Shown: positions 8,271-17,327 of the stretch, piece by piece | Position numbering within the stretch: the first letter of the stretch is position 1 | Layout of the letters: each line of letters starts with the position of its first letter | NCBI RefSeq assembly: GCF_025264685.1 | Contig: NZ_CP073721.1 | Span: 3,649,001 to 3,713,000, forward strand | Direction of reading: 5' to 3' | Origin: Dactylosporangium roseum | GTDB lineage: Bacteria; Actinomycetota; Actinomycetes; Mycobacteriales; Micromonosporaceae | Length of the DNA stretch: 64,000 nucleotides | Translations under genes and position numbers: made by a program | Notes under the pieces: generated by a model | What the model was told of the DNA's origin: nothing | The model's database searches: none | The model's input: only the letters and a program-made list of their open reading frames with translations

Positions 8271-9092
8271 GTGAGCCGACCGTCCTCGGGCGTGAATGTA
8301 GAGTGGCCGGTCCTGGACGCGGCTGCTGTCAGGCTGGGATTTGATATTCGGGATGCTGAGCGGGTTGCTGATCTTGCTGCGGTCGCTGTTACTCGGCTGG
8401 CGTGGCGCGATGGCCCTGTGGAGGACTGGCATTCGGTTCGGCTCCGGCGGATCACGGACCCCGAGATGATGCGGGCGAACACCGCGACGACCCGTGTCGT
8501 GCGGGAGTCGATCGGCCAACTTCCGCTGTTTGTGCGGCAGTTGCCGAGCATGGATGCGGATCTCTTCACGCGCATGGGGGACGTGCTGTGCGACCGGGCG
8601 CGGCGGTTGCCGGATGGTCGCAGGCTGCCTGATCTTGCGCCTGACCGTGGCCAACTCGCTCTGTACGAACAGCACGTCGCGGCGTATTGCGCTCAATGGC
8701 GATTGGTCGCCTCCGACGTGGGGCCGCAGAAGCTCTTCACGCTGCTGGCGTGCCATGCCGCCATCTTCAACTGGCGTTGGTGGCTGTCCACCGGCTGGAA
8801 CCAGCTGGTCGCTGAATTCATCCGGCGCATCGACGATCCGAACCGCTGGGATGATCCGTGGGAGGTCGCCAATCTGCGCCGCCTCGGCCCGCTACCCGAC
8901 GGTCTCACCACCGAGCAGCTCCATACAGTTCTCCTCGCCGGGCCGGATTACCTGAGTCCCGCCGTAGCCGGGTTCTGCCTACGCGCCGGCCTTGGTGCGC
9001 TGCACCCCGATGCCTGCGGACTCCCACCCGTCCAACGGCACCTTCTGCCAGCCCACTACCTGCGCATGCTCGAACCTCGGTGGCCCATCTGA
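8271..9092 (+). CDS. Unknown protein (273 aa)
   Basis: A soluble, Trp- and Arg-rich protein of 273 residues (from GTG 8271; GTG 8292 is an alternative) with no recognised family. It is mostly helical in appearance, with a distinctive stretch FNWRWWLSTGWNQL and later WDDPWEVANLRRL. It is in the same open frame as the tail of recombinase 1, but the hairpin and tRNA-like remnant between them argue that it is a separate gene. It sits alone between the two recombinase modules. Confidence 0.5.
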   Translation: MSRPSSGVNVEWPVLDAAAVRLGFDIRDAERVADLAAVAVTRLAWRDGPVEDWHSVRLRRITDPEMMRANTATTRVVRESIGQLPLFVRQLPSMDADLFTRMGDVLCDRARRLPDGRRLPDLAPDRGQLALYEQHVAAYCAQWRLVASDVGPQKLFTLLACHAAIFNWRWWLSTGWNQLVAEFIRRIDDPNRWDDPWEVANLRRLGPLPDGLTTEQLHTVLLAGPDYLSPAVAGFCLRAGLGALHPDACGLPPVQRHLLPAHYLRMLEPRWPI

Positions 9093-9356
9093 GTCGCGTG
9101 GCGGGCATCCGCGGACGCCCGTGTTGCCGCGTCAGCGGCGTTGGCCTGATGCTGATCTTCCTTGGTGGTGGGGAGCCTCGACAGGCCCCCGTGGCCGGGT
9201 CGTCAGGGACGCGACGATGACATGCCGATCCAACTCGTGGAGCGGCGCTGTTGGGTGCTGTTGGGTCGCCGTCGCTCCGCGTTGGCTTCGTGGGCGGCGT
9301 TTGTTGGGCATTTAGTTGGTGCGAACACGGCCGTTCGGCGCGGGAGCCACCCGCCC
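9093..9356 (+). promoter_or_regulatory. Leader of the second recombinase module: CTGTTGGGT repeats plus conserved box
   Basis: It contains CTGTTGGGT at 9248-9256 and 9258-9266, a related copy at 9301, and the GGTGCGAACACGGCC box at 9318-9332 leading straight into the start at 9357. The order (repeats, box, start codon) is the same as before 5201, so the two modules share their control region. Confidence 0.6.
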
Positions 9357-9692
9357 ATGACTGCCAACGACAACGCATTCTCAGACCCCCGCAAGGCCAA
9401 CGAACACACAAGCGACCAAACGCCCGGCATCGAGACAGCCGACGGCGGCCAACCAACCGCACCCAACAGCAGCGACGACTTCCGCGGCGCAGCTGAGTCA
9501 AGCTACCCTGCGCCGGCTCCGCCGCGGGCCGCCCGGCGTGGCCGCACCGCCGATCCGACCATCGACGTGCATCCGCCGATGCAGCCACCAATGCTCGACC
9601 CGGCCGCCGCGCAGGCGCTGCTGACACTCCTGATCCATATGGCCAACACTGCCGACAACAACGGCACCGACCTACCGGAGGAACAAACATGA
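9357..9692 (+). CDS. Small acidic protein upstream of serine recombinase 2
   Basis: 111 residues from the ATG at 9357, which follows GGGAG. The first half is disordered and acidic. A Pro/Arg-rich centre follows, and a short hydrophobic helix (ALLTLLIHMA) lies near the end. It shares a DDFR...ESSYPAP motif with the small protein of the first module (DEFR...ESKYPP). It ends in an ATGA overlap with the recombinase start at 9689, so the two are co-translated. Function unknown. Confidence 0.55.
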   Translation: MTANDNAFSDPRKANEHTSDQTPGIETADGGQPTAPNSSDDFRGAAESSYPAPAPPRAARRGRTADPTIDVHPPMQPPMLDPAAAQALLTLLIHMANTADNNGTDLPEEQT

Positions 9693-11355
9693 TCCGCTTT
9701 GCCTTCTGCGGTCGATGCTCGACCGAAGACCAACAGGATCCGGAGTCCTCGCGCAGTTGGCAGCTGAGCCGCGCTACCGCACTGGTCGAACCTCGCGGTG
9801 GCGTCATCGTCGCGGAGTACTTCGACATTGGCCAGTCCAGATCATTGCCCTGGCCGCGCCGGCCACGAGCCCGCCTCCTACTGGAGGCGTTGGCCGACCC
9901 GCAGCGCGGGTTCGGCGCCGTTGTCATCGGCGAGCCGCACCGGGCCTTCTACGGCAACCAGTTCGGACTGACCTTCCCGCTGTTTACCCATTACGGCGTC
10001 ACGTTGTGGGTGCCTGAGGTCGGCGGCCCGCTCGATCCCGACAATGAGGCCCACGACCTGGTCATGTCCGTCTTCGGTGGGATGAGCAAGGGCGAACGCA
10101 ACCGCATCAAGATCCGTGTCCGCACCGCCATGGCCGCCCAGACCAAGATCGAAGGTCGGTTCCTTGGTGGCAGGCCGCCGTATGGCTATCGGCTTGTCGA
10201 CGCAGGACCGCACCCCAACCCGGCCAAGGCCGCCGACGGCAAACGGCTGCACCGCCTCGACCTCGACCCGGACACAGCGCCCGTAGTGGCCCAGATCTTC
10301 ACGAGCTACCTCGCCGGACGCGGCATCTTTGCCATCGCCGAGGAACTCACTCGCGAACGCATACCTTGTCCGTCCGCCCACGACCCGCAACGCAACCGGC
10401 ATCGCAGTGGGATCGCTTGGTCCAAGATGGCCATCCGCGTCATCCTGACCAATCCCCGCTACACCGGCCGGCAGGTCTGGAACCGCCAACGTAAAGACGA
10501 AGTGCTCCTCGACGTCAACGACGTCGCCATGGGCCACCGCACGAAGCAGGTCTGGAACGACATCGAAAGGTGGATCTGGTCCGACAACCTCGCCCACCCC
10601 GCCATCGTCGACACCGACATCTTTGAGCAGGTACAAGCCAAGATCGCCACGAAAGGCGCCTCGACGAAAACTGTCAAGCCACGCCGGACGCCGCGCCCCT
10701 ACCTGTTCCGCGGGGCGCTCATCTGTGGCATCTGCCAGCGACGTATGCAAGGCCACTGGCTACGCGACGCGGCGTACTACCGCTGTCGGTTCCCGACCAG
10801 TACGCGACTGCCAACAAGCTCGCCCACCCGCGCAACGTCTACCTGCGCGAAGACCAGCTCACCGAACCGCTCGACGACTGGCTGCTCACCGCCCTGGCAC
10901 CCCACAACCTCGAAGCCACCATCGACGCCACGCACGCCAGCCAGCACGGCCACACCGTCCCGGCGCAGCACGAACCGATCGCGGAGATCCTGCAGGAATG
11001 CGACCGGAAGATCGCCAACTACCGGGCTCTGCTCGACGCCGGTACGGACCCGACCCTGGTCGCAGGCTGGATCGCCGAGACCACCGCGCAGCGAACCGCT
11101 GCCGAAGCGCGCCACCGCGCCCTGATCAAAACATCCGGACGGCCTATGCTCAGCAAAGACCAGATCCGCGACCTGATCACCTCGGTCGGTGATCTTCGCG
11201 ACGCCATCCGACGCGCTGACGCCGCTCCTGCCAAGGGGGCCCTCTACGAGCGACTGCACCTACGCCTGACATACCAGCCAGCAACGAATAGCGTCCGGGC
11301 CGAGGCGAACCTCGATCCGGACGCTGTAGGCATCGGGTCAGTGTCGAAGGGGGGA
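9689..11355 (+). pseudogene. Large serine recombinase 2, frameshifted
   Basis: The N-terminal catalytic domain has Ser11 in GRCSTEDQQ, followed by a Recombinase domain (GGRPPYGYR, NPRYTGRQVWNR) and a zinc ribbon (CGICQRRM...YYRC). After RCRFP at about 10794 the frame is lost; the downstream frame resumes as YATANKLAHPRNVYLREDQL and continues through the coiled-coil region to about 11340. One extra G in the CCCG run would restore it. The uncorrected frame ends at 11125 with a Ser/Pro/Arg-rich nonsense tail. The restored frame has no stop before the tRNA-Leu-like sequence at 11341, and runs into island DNA. Confidence 0.75.
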
Positions 11356-11356
11356 C
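11341..11356 (+). repeat. attL candidate: 16-bp match to the tRNA-Leu 3' end
   Basis: The 16 bases GTGTCGAAGGGGGGAC match 56558-56573 exactly and in the same orientation, where they form the discriminator and acceptor end of tRNA-Leu(GAG). Beyond them the sequence diverges, and the T-arm is not conserved. Together the two copies bracket the 45-kb defence island. Confidence 0.65.
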
Positions 11357-11497
11357 CCCAGCCCACGCTTTGTGACAGCCTGCGCAACGCAGGTGTCCAT
11401 ATGAAGATCTTATGCGTTGGTCGATGCAATCTCAAACGTGCCTGCCGCATCAGCAACCGCGCAGGCCCCGACGCCTCGGGCTGGCGAATGCGGTCGG

Positions 11498-14400
11498 TTA
11501 TGGGCTACAGAACACCTCAAATGTTCCCCGTGTTACGGCGTGGACGTAGGATTCTGCGCCAGCGAGGAGGCGTAGGTGTTCATCTGTGCAGCCCGCTTTT
11601 GAGAGGCCGGGCTGTACCAGCAATGTCCGGAACCTCGGTCGGAGCTGGCTGGCGAGCTGTCGGATACGGTATAGGCTTGCGATGTCGCCGACCTCGTAGG
11701 GGGAGACGCCGGTGCGGTTCGCGAAGCGTCGCGCTCGTCGGTCGAGGTGACGCAGGAGGGGCTGCGCCCCGTGTTGTCGCCATTTGGCGCCGCGGATGGC
11801 CTGGCCGCACAACTCATAGAGATCAGCGAGGCGTGCACCCGGGATGGGCTGCGATGAATATTTGCAGTGTACGAGGGTCACGATGAGTTCATTGTCAAGG
11901 ATGCGAAGACCAACGAGGTCAGCTGCTTCGCCTGACCGGTCGTCGTCCAGCAGCACGTCAAACACCTCTGTGCTCTGAAGGTGTCGTGACATGAAGGCCT
12001 GGATGGAGTCCTGGCGCCGTTCAGGTCCCTGGGATTCCACGCCGAGGTCGACGCCGATCCAGCTCAATGTCGTGAGATGGGCGCGGTCGAACGGCTCGAC
12101 GTCGTAGCGGGGCTGCAGGAGCCGGTCTTCGCCGGTGATCATGCGATCGCCCTCGAGGAACAGGGTGGGCTTGTGCTTGTTGATCCATGTCTCCAGCGGG
12201 ACAGGTGCTGGGTGTGAGAGGACTTCTGCGTCGGCTCCCATTGGTGAGTAGGTGAGGCCTGCCTGGGTGAAGTCGGCCTGGTACTTGATTCGCCACGCGG
12301 GTGTTACCAGCGAGAAGCGGAACGGTCCGTCGGTACTGTAATCATCGACCTCGAACCCCACGTCGGCGGCTGGATAGCTGGCATCGTTGTAGGTGACCGT
12401 GACGCCGCCGCCTTGGCCCATAAACAGTTCCCAAGGCCATTCTAGGCCGAGGAGGACGTATGGTGTTCGTTCGGTGAGGTCAACGGGAACGATGAGCCCG
12501 TTGAAGACCTCCTCCAGATCGATGCCGTCGTCGAGCAGTTTGGTGCCCTGAACGTTGCACCAATCGGCCCACTCCTTTAGGTTTGGCGCCGATCGCATCG
12601 ACCAGAAACGGCCGGACAGGGAAGCGCTGATAGTGATTCGTTCGCCCTGATCGAAACCGGAGGTGGCGATGTGCGTCTGGCTCTTGCCTTGCCGGTCGGC
12701 GGTGTTGAGTGCCTCCATGACGTCGCTGCCTACGTACATGGTGAACCGGTTGAAGTGGTCGCGGGCGTCGAGCAGGCCGATGTTCGTTGGGATCAGCCGG
12801 TCGAGGTGCGCAAGGACCCGGAATGTGCGAGGCCCCCGCAGCGGTCCGGGCTCGCCGCCCAGTACGGCGCGTGCGAGGTCTGCATAGTCGCCGGCGTTCT
12901 GGGAGCTGTAGATGTACAACAACCGTGTTGATTCGTCGAAGTACAGAATGATGAGTTCGAAGATCACCTGCTCAAGGTCGCGGACGCTGCCCCACCGCAC
13001 GCCGGTCCGGTGCTCGACCACGAACCAGGCGATTGACGACGAGGCCCCGACGGCGACACGGTCGTTGAGGATGCGGCCCTCTCCGTAGAACGTGAGCGCT
13101 CGTTCGGGGTGCCAGGAGGACGAGAGTGCCCGATACGCGATCGCGCTCATCTTCGGCTCCAGCAAGGCGACAGCGACGTCGTCCGGTACGCCGCTGAAGG
13201 ATGCTTCGAACTCGCTGACGATCTCCGCTGCGGCGCTGGCTCGCTCGGTGATGTCGGTGAGGAGGAGGTTCCAGTCCGCATCTTCGCGTAGCAGATCCCG
13301 CAGCGGTGACAGTGCGACAGAGGGGTCGCGGGCCACGAACACCGATGCCGTGCCGATCGTCGGAGTATCGGGCGCGCGGGTGAACCGTCCGATAAACTGG
13401 ATCATCGGGCTCAGACTCTTCTTGACATCGTGCAGGGCCGCAACCTTGAGGGATGGCAAATCGAATCCCTCGCCGAGCATGTCGACGCACACGATGACGC
13501 GGCAGGAACGATCTTCCAATGCTTGCAGCACCGCGCGACGCTGTTTGATGCTCACCCCGTCGTGCAGCAGGGCTGGCGAGAGATCCGCAGCTCGCGCTTG
13601 GTACAGGAGGATGATCTCCTTGGCGCGGCTCACGCTGCGAGCTCGGGCCATAAGGATGTGGTTGAATCCGGCCGCCAGGTCTTGCCGCAGGCGCTCAACA
13701 GCAAGGTCTGCGATGACGGAGTCGGTTCCGGTCAGGCTCAGTACTGCCTGGTAGTCGATGTGAGTGAAGTAGTTGTCGCGTTGGGCCTCGCGCAGCGGGA
13801 ATCTGAAGATGGTGCGCCCGGGGAGGTTTTTGCCATCCTCACGGAACGGCGTTGCTGTGAACAGTAGGACGGGTCGGTCGTCGAAGGTCTGGATGACGGC
13901 GGCCCAGCTCGGCGCTGGGGCGTGGTGGGCCTCGTCGACCATGAGGTGCGTGAACTGGGCCAAGAGGGCGTCGCGGGCTTCTGCCGAGCAGGCGTTGAGG
14001 GCGTGGGGCGTCGCTACCAGGACGTTGCACGCAGCGGCGAAGGCTTCGGCGTTCGCGGGGTCGTGTATTCCGTGCTCAAGCCGTCCCACCCGAGGGCGTA
14101 GCGCGGAAGGTTCGACGATCTGTCGCTCTTGGAGAATGCCGAGCGATTCGAACTTCCCGGCTACCTGGTGTCGCAGCGCAGCTGTGGGCACGAGGACCAG
14201 TAGCTTGTTGATCTGGCACGCCACCAGCAGGGCGATCATCGTCTCGGTCTTTCCTGTCCCGGTTGGCATGACAACGATGCCACGGTCATTGAGTCCGGAA
14301 GACCAATATCCGACTACCGAGTGCAATGCGCCGATCTGTGGACGTCGGAGGCTGTGCGGTTCCGTATGCGAGCGGAATGCGAAGGCGCCCACGTAAGACG

Positions 14401-14680
14401 CCAGCACGTCGCTCGGATCGATCGGGTTCCGAGAACCAATCCAGGCGACGCGCACCTTGCCGGTGCGAAGGACGGGAAGCTGCGCGGTCAGTGGGCCGTC
14501 TTTGTCCGTTCCGATGGCTCTCGTTGCCGGCCACCGCCCGCCGCGGCCCGCGACCCAGAGTCCCTCCGGTCCGTCCTGAACTTCGAGCTCGTCTTGGGGC
14601 ACAAGAAGTTGGCGCACCGTGTTGGTCTCCACCGTCAGTTGACGGGCCCACACGTTCGCGGTGATGGCAACCAGCGTCAT
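11498..14680 (-). CDS. SF2 helicase with C-terminal nuclease-like domain
   Basis: About 1060 residues. The ATG at 14680 has an AAAGGAG ribosome site five bases upstream; a longer frame from 14779 lacks one. Helicase motifs: Walker A PTGTGKTET (about 139-147), DEAH in VDEAHHAP (about 249), TATPFRED (about 275) and motif VI QFIGRFTRA (about 430). Near the C-terminus, DDDRSGEAADLVGLRIL followed by VTLVHCKYSS has the D...xxCK spacing of PD-(D/E)XK nucleases. A DNA-translocating nuclease acting on foreign DNA is likely. I cannot tie it to a named system. It is transcribed away from the Wadjet operon and lies just inside the left island end. Confidence 0.75.
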   Translation of the reverse strand: MTLVAITANVWARQLTVETNTVRQLLVPQDELEVQDGPEGLWVAGRGGRWPATRAIGTDKDGPLTAQLPVLRTGKVRVAWIGSRNPIDPSDVLASYVGAFAFRSHTEPHSLRRPQIGALHSVVGYWSSGLNDRGIVVMPTGTGKTETMIALLVACQINKLLVLVPTAALRHQVAGKFESLGILQERQIVEPSALRPRVGRLEHGIHDPANAEAFAAACNVLVATPHALNACSAEARDALLAQFTHLMVDEAHHAPAPSWAAVIQTFDDRPVLLFTATPFREDGKNLPGRTIFRFPLREAQRDNYFTHIDYQAVLSLTGTDSVIADLAVERLRQDLAAGFNHILMARARSVSRAKEIILLYQARAADLSPALLHDGVSIKQRRAVLQALEDRSCRVIVCVDMLGEGFDLPSLKVAALHDVKKSLSPMIQFIGRFTRAPDTPTIGTASVFVARDPSVALSPLRDLLREDADWNLLLTDITERASAAAEIVSEFEASFSGVPDDVAVALLEPKMSAIAYRALSSSWHPERALTFYGEGRILNDRVAVGASSSIAWFVVEHRTGVRWGSVRDLEQVIFELIILYFDESTRLLYIYSSQNAGDYADLARAVLGGEPGPLRGPRTFRVLAHLDRLIPTNIGLLDARDHFNRFTMYVGSDVMEALNTADRQGKSQTHIATSGFDQGERITISASLSGRFWSMRSAPNLKEWADWCNVQGTKLLDDGIDLEEVFNGLIVPVDLTERTPYVLLGLEWPWELFMGQGGGVTVTYNDASYPAADVGFEVDDYSTDGPFRFSLVTPAWRIKYQADFTQAGLTYSPMGADAEVLSHPAPVPLETWINKHKPTLFLEGDRMITGEDRLLQPRYDVEPFDRAHLTTLSWIGVDLGVESQGPERRQDSIQAFMSRHLQSTEVFDVLLDDDRSGEAADLVGLRILDNELIVTLVHCKYSSQPIPGARLADLYELCGQAIRGAKWRQHGAQPLLRHLDRRARRFANRTGVSPYEVGDIASLYRIRQLASQLRPRFRTLLVQPGLSKAGCTDEHLRLLAGAESYVHAVTRGTFEVFCSP

Positions 14681-15057
14681 TACTCCTTTGGCGGACGATG
14701 TCCCAACCAAGGTCGGGCATGGGTGGGTGCTACGGAACGTACAAGCTGCGCCGTGACCTGGGGAATATCGCAGCTGCATCCGGCGGCGTTACGCGCAGAC
14801 AAATGGCTGGTTGGCCTAATCATTCCGCGTGACCGTGGCATGTACGTTGGGCTTCCGGAGCCACGAGGGGGACCTGGATCTCATGCTTTACGCGGCCGGT
14901 GGCCGATGCTATCGCCGAGCATGGTCGGCCACTGGAAGACCTTCACGCCTCATTCAGCGGGGTACGGAGCCTGTTCTGTTGAGAGCCAAGTGGGCATGAT
15001 CCACGGTGAGTGTTGCAGATCTTCCGCTGTGTCATCCCTGCGGTTAGTGTCGTAGCC
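14681..15057. promoter_or_regulatory. Divergent intergenic region between helicase-nuclease and jetA
   Basis: About 380 bases with no supported gene. It must hold the promoters of the minus-strand helicase-nuclease gene and the plus-strand Wadjet operon. No clear operator or repeat was found. Confidence 0.4.
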
Positions 15058-16527
15058 GTGTCGCAGACGCTCGGTGACATCGGCTTCGCTCAGCGCGTCA
15101 AGGCGCTGGCGTGTACGGCACCCCTACATGACCTGGATAGTCGCAAGACGCAGGTCAAGTCGGCAGACTTCTCCGTCTACCAAATGAGCGAGCTGGCCCT
15201 CAACGCCATCGACGTCGTCACCTTGGCCATGGACTTCGACGCCGGTGCGGCACCCGAGCAGGTGGTGGTTGACCTCGCCGGCCACGTGTCGCGCCAGGCA
15301 CCGGACCGGGATGCCGCCGAGCACGCCTTGGTAGCGCGGTGGGTCCTGGAGAACCTCATCAACGTGGGCTCCGCGGACCGCGGGTTCCGCGCCGTGTACG
15401 GCACGACTGGTGGCGACGGTACCTACAGTCGCTACGCGTTCGATTTCAAGCTCCTCGAGGAGGTGGCTGGGGCCGACGGTGCGATCTTCCTGCGGGCGAC
15501 GAACGAAGCGGTCAACGTCCTAGTCGGCGCGCTGGACGTCGACATTGAGTCGGCGCAGATCGCAGCCGACCTGCGGCTGGAAACCCTCATCCGGCGCGGC
15601 CGGCTGTCCGACGCGCAGGCGGCCGCGCAGGCCGCGCGCTATCGCACCATCCAGTACGGCGAGAAGCTGCGCCAGCGGTTGGAGGCCACCGAACGAGACG
15701 TACGTACCGTCGACTGGCTGAACGAAATGCCCGAGTTCATCGCCGAGGCGCTGGAGCACATCGAGGCGCGGTACAAAGCAGAGAACGCCATCCTCGTGAA
15801 CATCACGGAGATCCGGGATACCGCCGACACCGCAACTCGCAAGCTGCAGGCGGCCAAGCTCGTCGAGGTGGTCCGCGACTGCCTGCGCCGCCACGAACAG
15901 CTCCAAGCGGCGCTGCAGGGCGCGGGCCGGCGCTTCAGAGCGCAGCAGGATCGGCAGACGTTCGCCGCGGCCACGGCCGCCGCGACGCTGGATCTGCACG
16001 CCCAGCTGCTTGAGCCGGTGCTCCGCCTTCCGGTTTCGCAGGCCGACGAGGTACTCGCCGCCTACTTCGTGCGCAGCGCCGGTACCGTCGTGCCGCCGGC
16101 GGTTCGTCTGGTCGATCTGTTCACCGCGCTCGTCACGCCGCCCGCGGAACGCGAGTTGCTCGGTGGCGAGGTCGAGGATCCGGACCTCACCGACGAGGAC
16201 GCAGTGCCAGCGTTTCCGGAGGAGTGCTACGACATGCTCGAGGAGCTGCTCGACCTGGACGTGGACGCGCCACGGCGGCTGTCGGGCCTCATAGAAGAGG
16301 CTCGACTCCGACACGAGCAGCTGGCCGAGCTGCTCGTCGTGCGAGTGATCGCGCTGGCCGCTCAGGAGATCCAGCCGGCGATCCGCCACAGAGCACCGAG
16401 CGTACTGATCGCCGTCGACGACGGCACACCGCTCGACGATCCGGACTATGGAGGCGCCGACCTCATCGTTGCACGCGCGTTGATCGAATTCGCGGCTCCG
16501 CCGACCGAGCTGGGAGCCGTCGCATGA
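15058..16527 (+). CDS. jetA: Wadjet protein JetA (MksF-like kleisin)
   Basis: About 489 residues from GTG 15058 (an upstream GTG at 15010 is possible). It is mostly helical and acidic. A winged-helix-like N-terminal part is followed by long helices, the appearance of MksF/JetA kleisins that bridge the SMC-like subunit. It is the first gene of a four-gene set whose order jetA-B-C-D, overlaps and sizes match Wadjet, the SMC-based complex that extrudes and cuts small circular DNA such as plasmids. It overlaps jetB by four bases (ATGA). The identification depends mainly on the neighbouring JetC and JetD, which have clear motifs. Confidence 0.8.
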   Translation: MSQTLGDIGFAQRVKALACTAPLHDLDSRKTQVKSADFSVYQMSELALNAIDVVTLAMDFDAGAAPEQVVVDLAGHVSRQAPDRDAAEHALVARWVLENLINVGSADRGFRAVYGTTGGDGTYSRYAFDFKLLEEVAGADGAIFLRATNEAVNVLVGALDVDIESAQIAADLRLETLIRRGRLSDAQAAAQAARYRTIQYGEKLRQRLEATERDVRTVDWLNEMPEFIAEALEHIEARYKAENAILVNITEIRDTADTATRKLQAAKLVEVVRDCLRRHEQLQAALQGAGRRFRAQQDRQTFAAATAAATLDLHAQLLEPVLRLPVSQADEVLAAYFVRSAGTVVPPAVRLVDLFTALVTPPAERELLGGEVEDPDLTDEDAVPAFPEECYDMLEELLDLDVDAPRRLSGLIEEARLRHEQLAELLVVRVIALAAQEIQPAIRHRAPSVLIAVDDGTPLDDPDYGGADLIVARALIEFAAPPTELGAVA

Positions 16528-17318
16528 GCACCGCTCAGCTGACGGCGGACGCGGCGCGTCTGATCGGGTACGGTCTGCGTCCCCGGCTCGTACCCGCCCG
16601 CGACGATGCCTACCGTGCGCTGATCCTGCGGGCCCGCACAGATGATGAGTTCGCTGCGGCCGTCCAGGCCGTCGCTGCCGGTCTGGACCTCGTTGTGCTG
16701 GAGATCAGTGAGCGCAGCGGTCTCGTGGTCGGCGCCACCGAGGACAGCGTGTTCGCGCTGCGGATGTCCGAGTACTCCCGCCGGGCCGGCGGCGAGGGCC
16801 GAGCGGCCGAGCGGGTCGTGCACGCGCTGGCACACTTGGGCGCGGCAACCCTGGCCTTTCCGCGCCCCGCCGACCTGGCCAACGAAGCCTATCTAGGCCG
16901 TATCACGGTTGAGGGCGTCGAGGCGTTCGTCCGTGAGGCGGCCAACCGTCTGGCCGCTGCGGCGGCTGACACAGACGCCGGCGATGTCGCTGTTGATGAG
17001 CCCGGACTCGAGGCGGCCTGGCGGGTCTACGCCCGCCGGGCGCAGACGGGCAGTACCGGGGATGGGCGCAAGCTGGCAACCAGCACGACCGGGATCGTCG
17101 GCAAAGCGCTGAACTTCCTGGCGGACCAGGGACTGCTCGTGCGTACCGGCGATGAGCGGGGCGGCACCTTTCGTACCACGCCGCGCTATCGGGCCCAGGT
17201 CCGCGAGGCAGGTGTGGTGATGTTCGACGAACTGCTTCGCCTCGGCATCACCGAGATCAGTGACGGTAGTGCCACGATCGCTGTCGGCTGGACGGCCGGC
17301 GCACTGGGCGAGCTGTAG
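16524..17318 (+). CDS. jetB: Wadjet protein JetB (MksE-like)
   Basis: 264 residues, helical, with a likely winged-helix region around residues 170-225 (KLATSTTGIVGKALNFLADQGL, then RTTPRYRAQV). This fits the KITE-type MksE/JetB subunit that binds the kleisin JetA. The start overlaps the jetA stop in ATGA, and nine bases separate it from jetC. No catalytic motif is expected or seen. Confidence 0.8.
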   Translation: MSTAQLTADAARLIGYGLRPRLVPARDDAYRALILRARTDDEFAAAVQAVAAGLDLVVLEISERSGLVVGATEDSVFALRMSEYSRRAGGEGRAAERVVHALAHLGAATLAFPRPADLANEAYLGRITVEGVEAFVREAANRLAAAAADTDAGDVAVDEPGLEAAWRVYARRAQTGSTGDGRKLATSTTGIVGKALNFLADQGLLVRTGDERGGTFRTTPRYRAQVREAGVVMFDELLRLGITEISDGSATIAVGWTAGALGEL

Positions 17319-17327
17319 GAAGCGCGA

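Noticed and set aside
7437..9092. One 551-residue fusion protein
   Set aside because: The open frame runs through a strong hairpin and a tRNA-like remnant; it is better explained as the recombinase tail plus a separate downstream gene.
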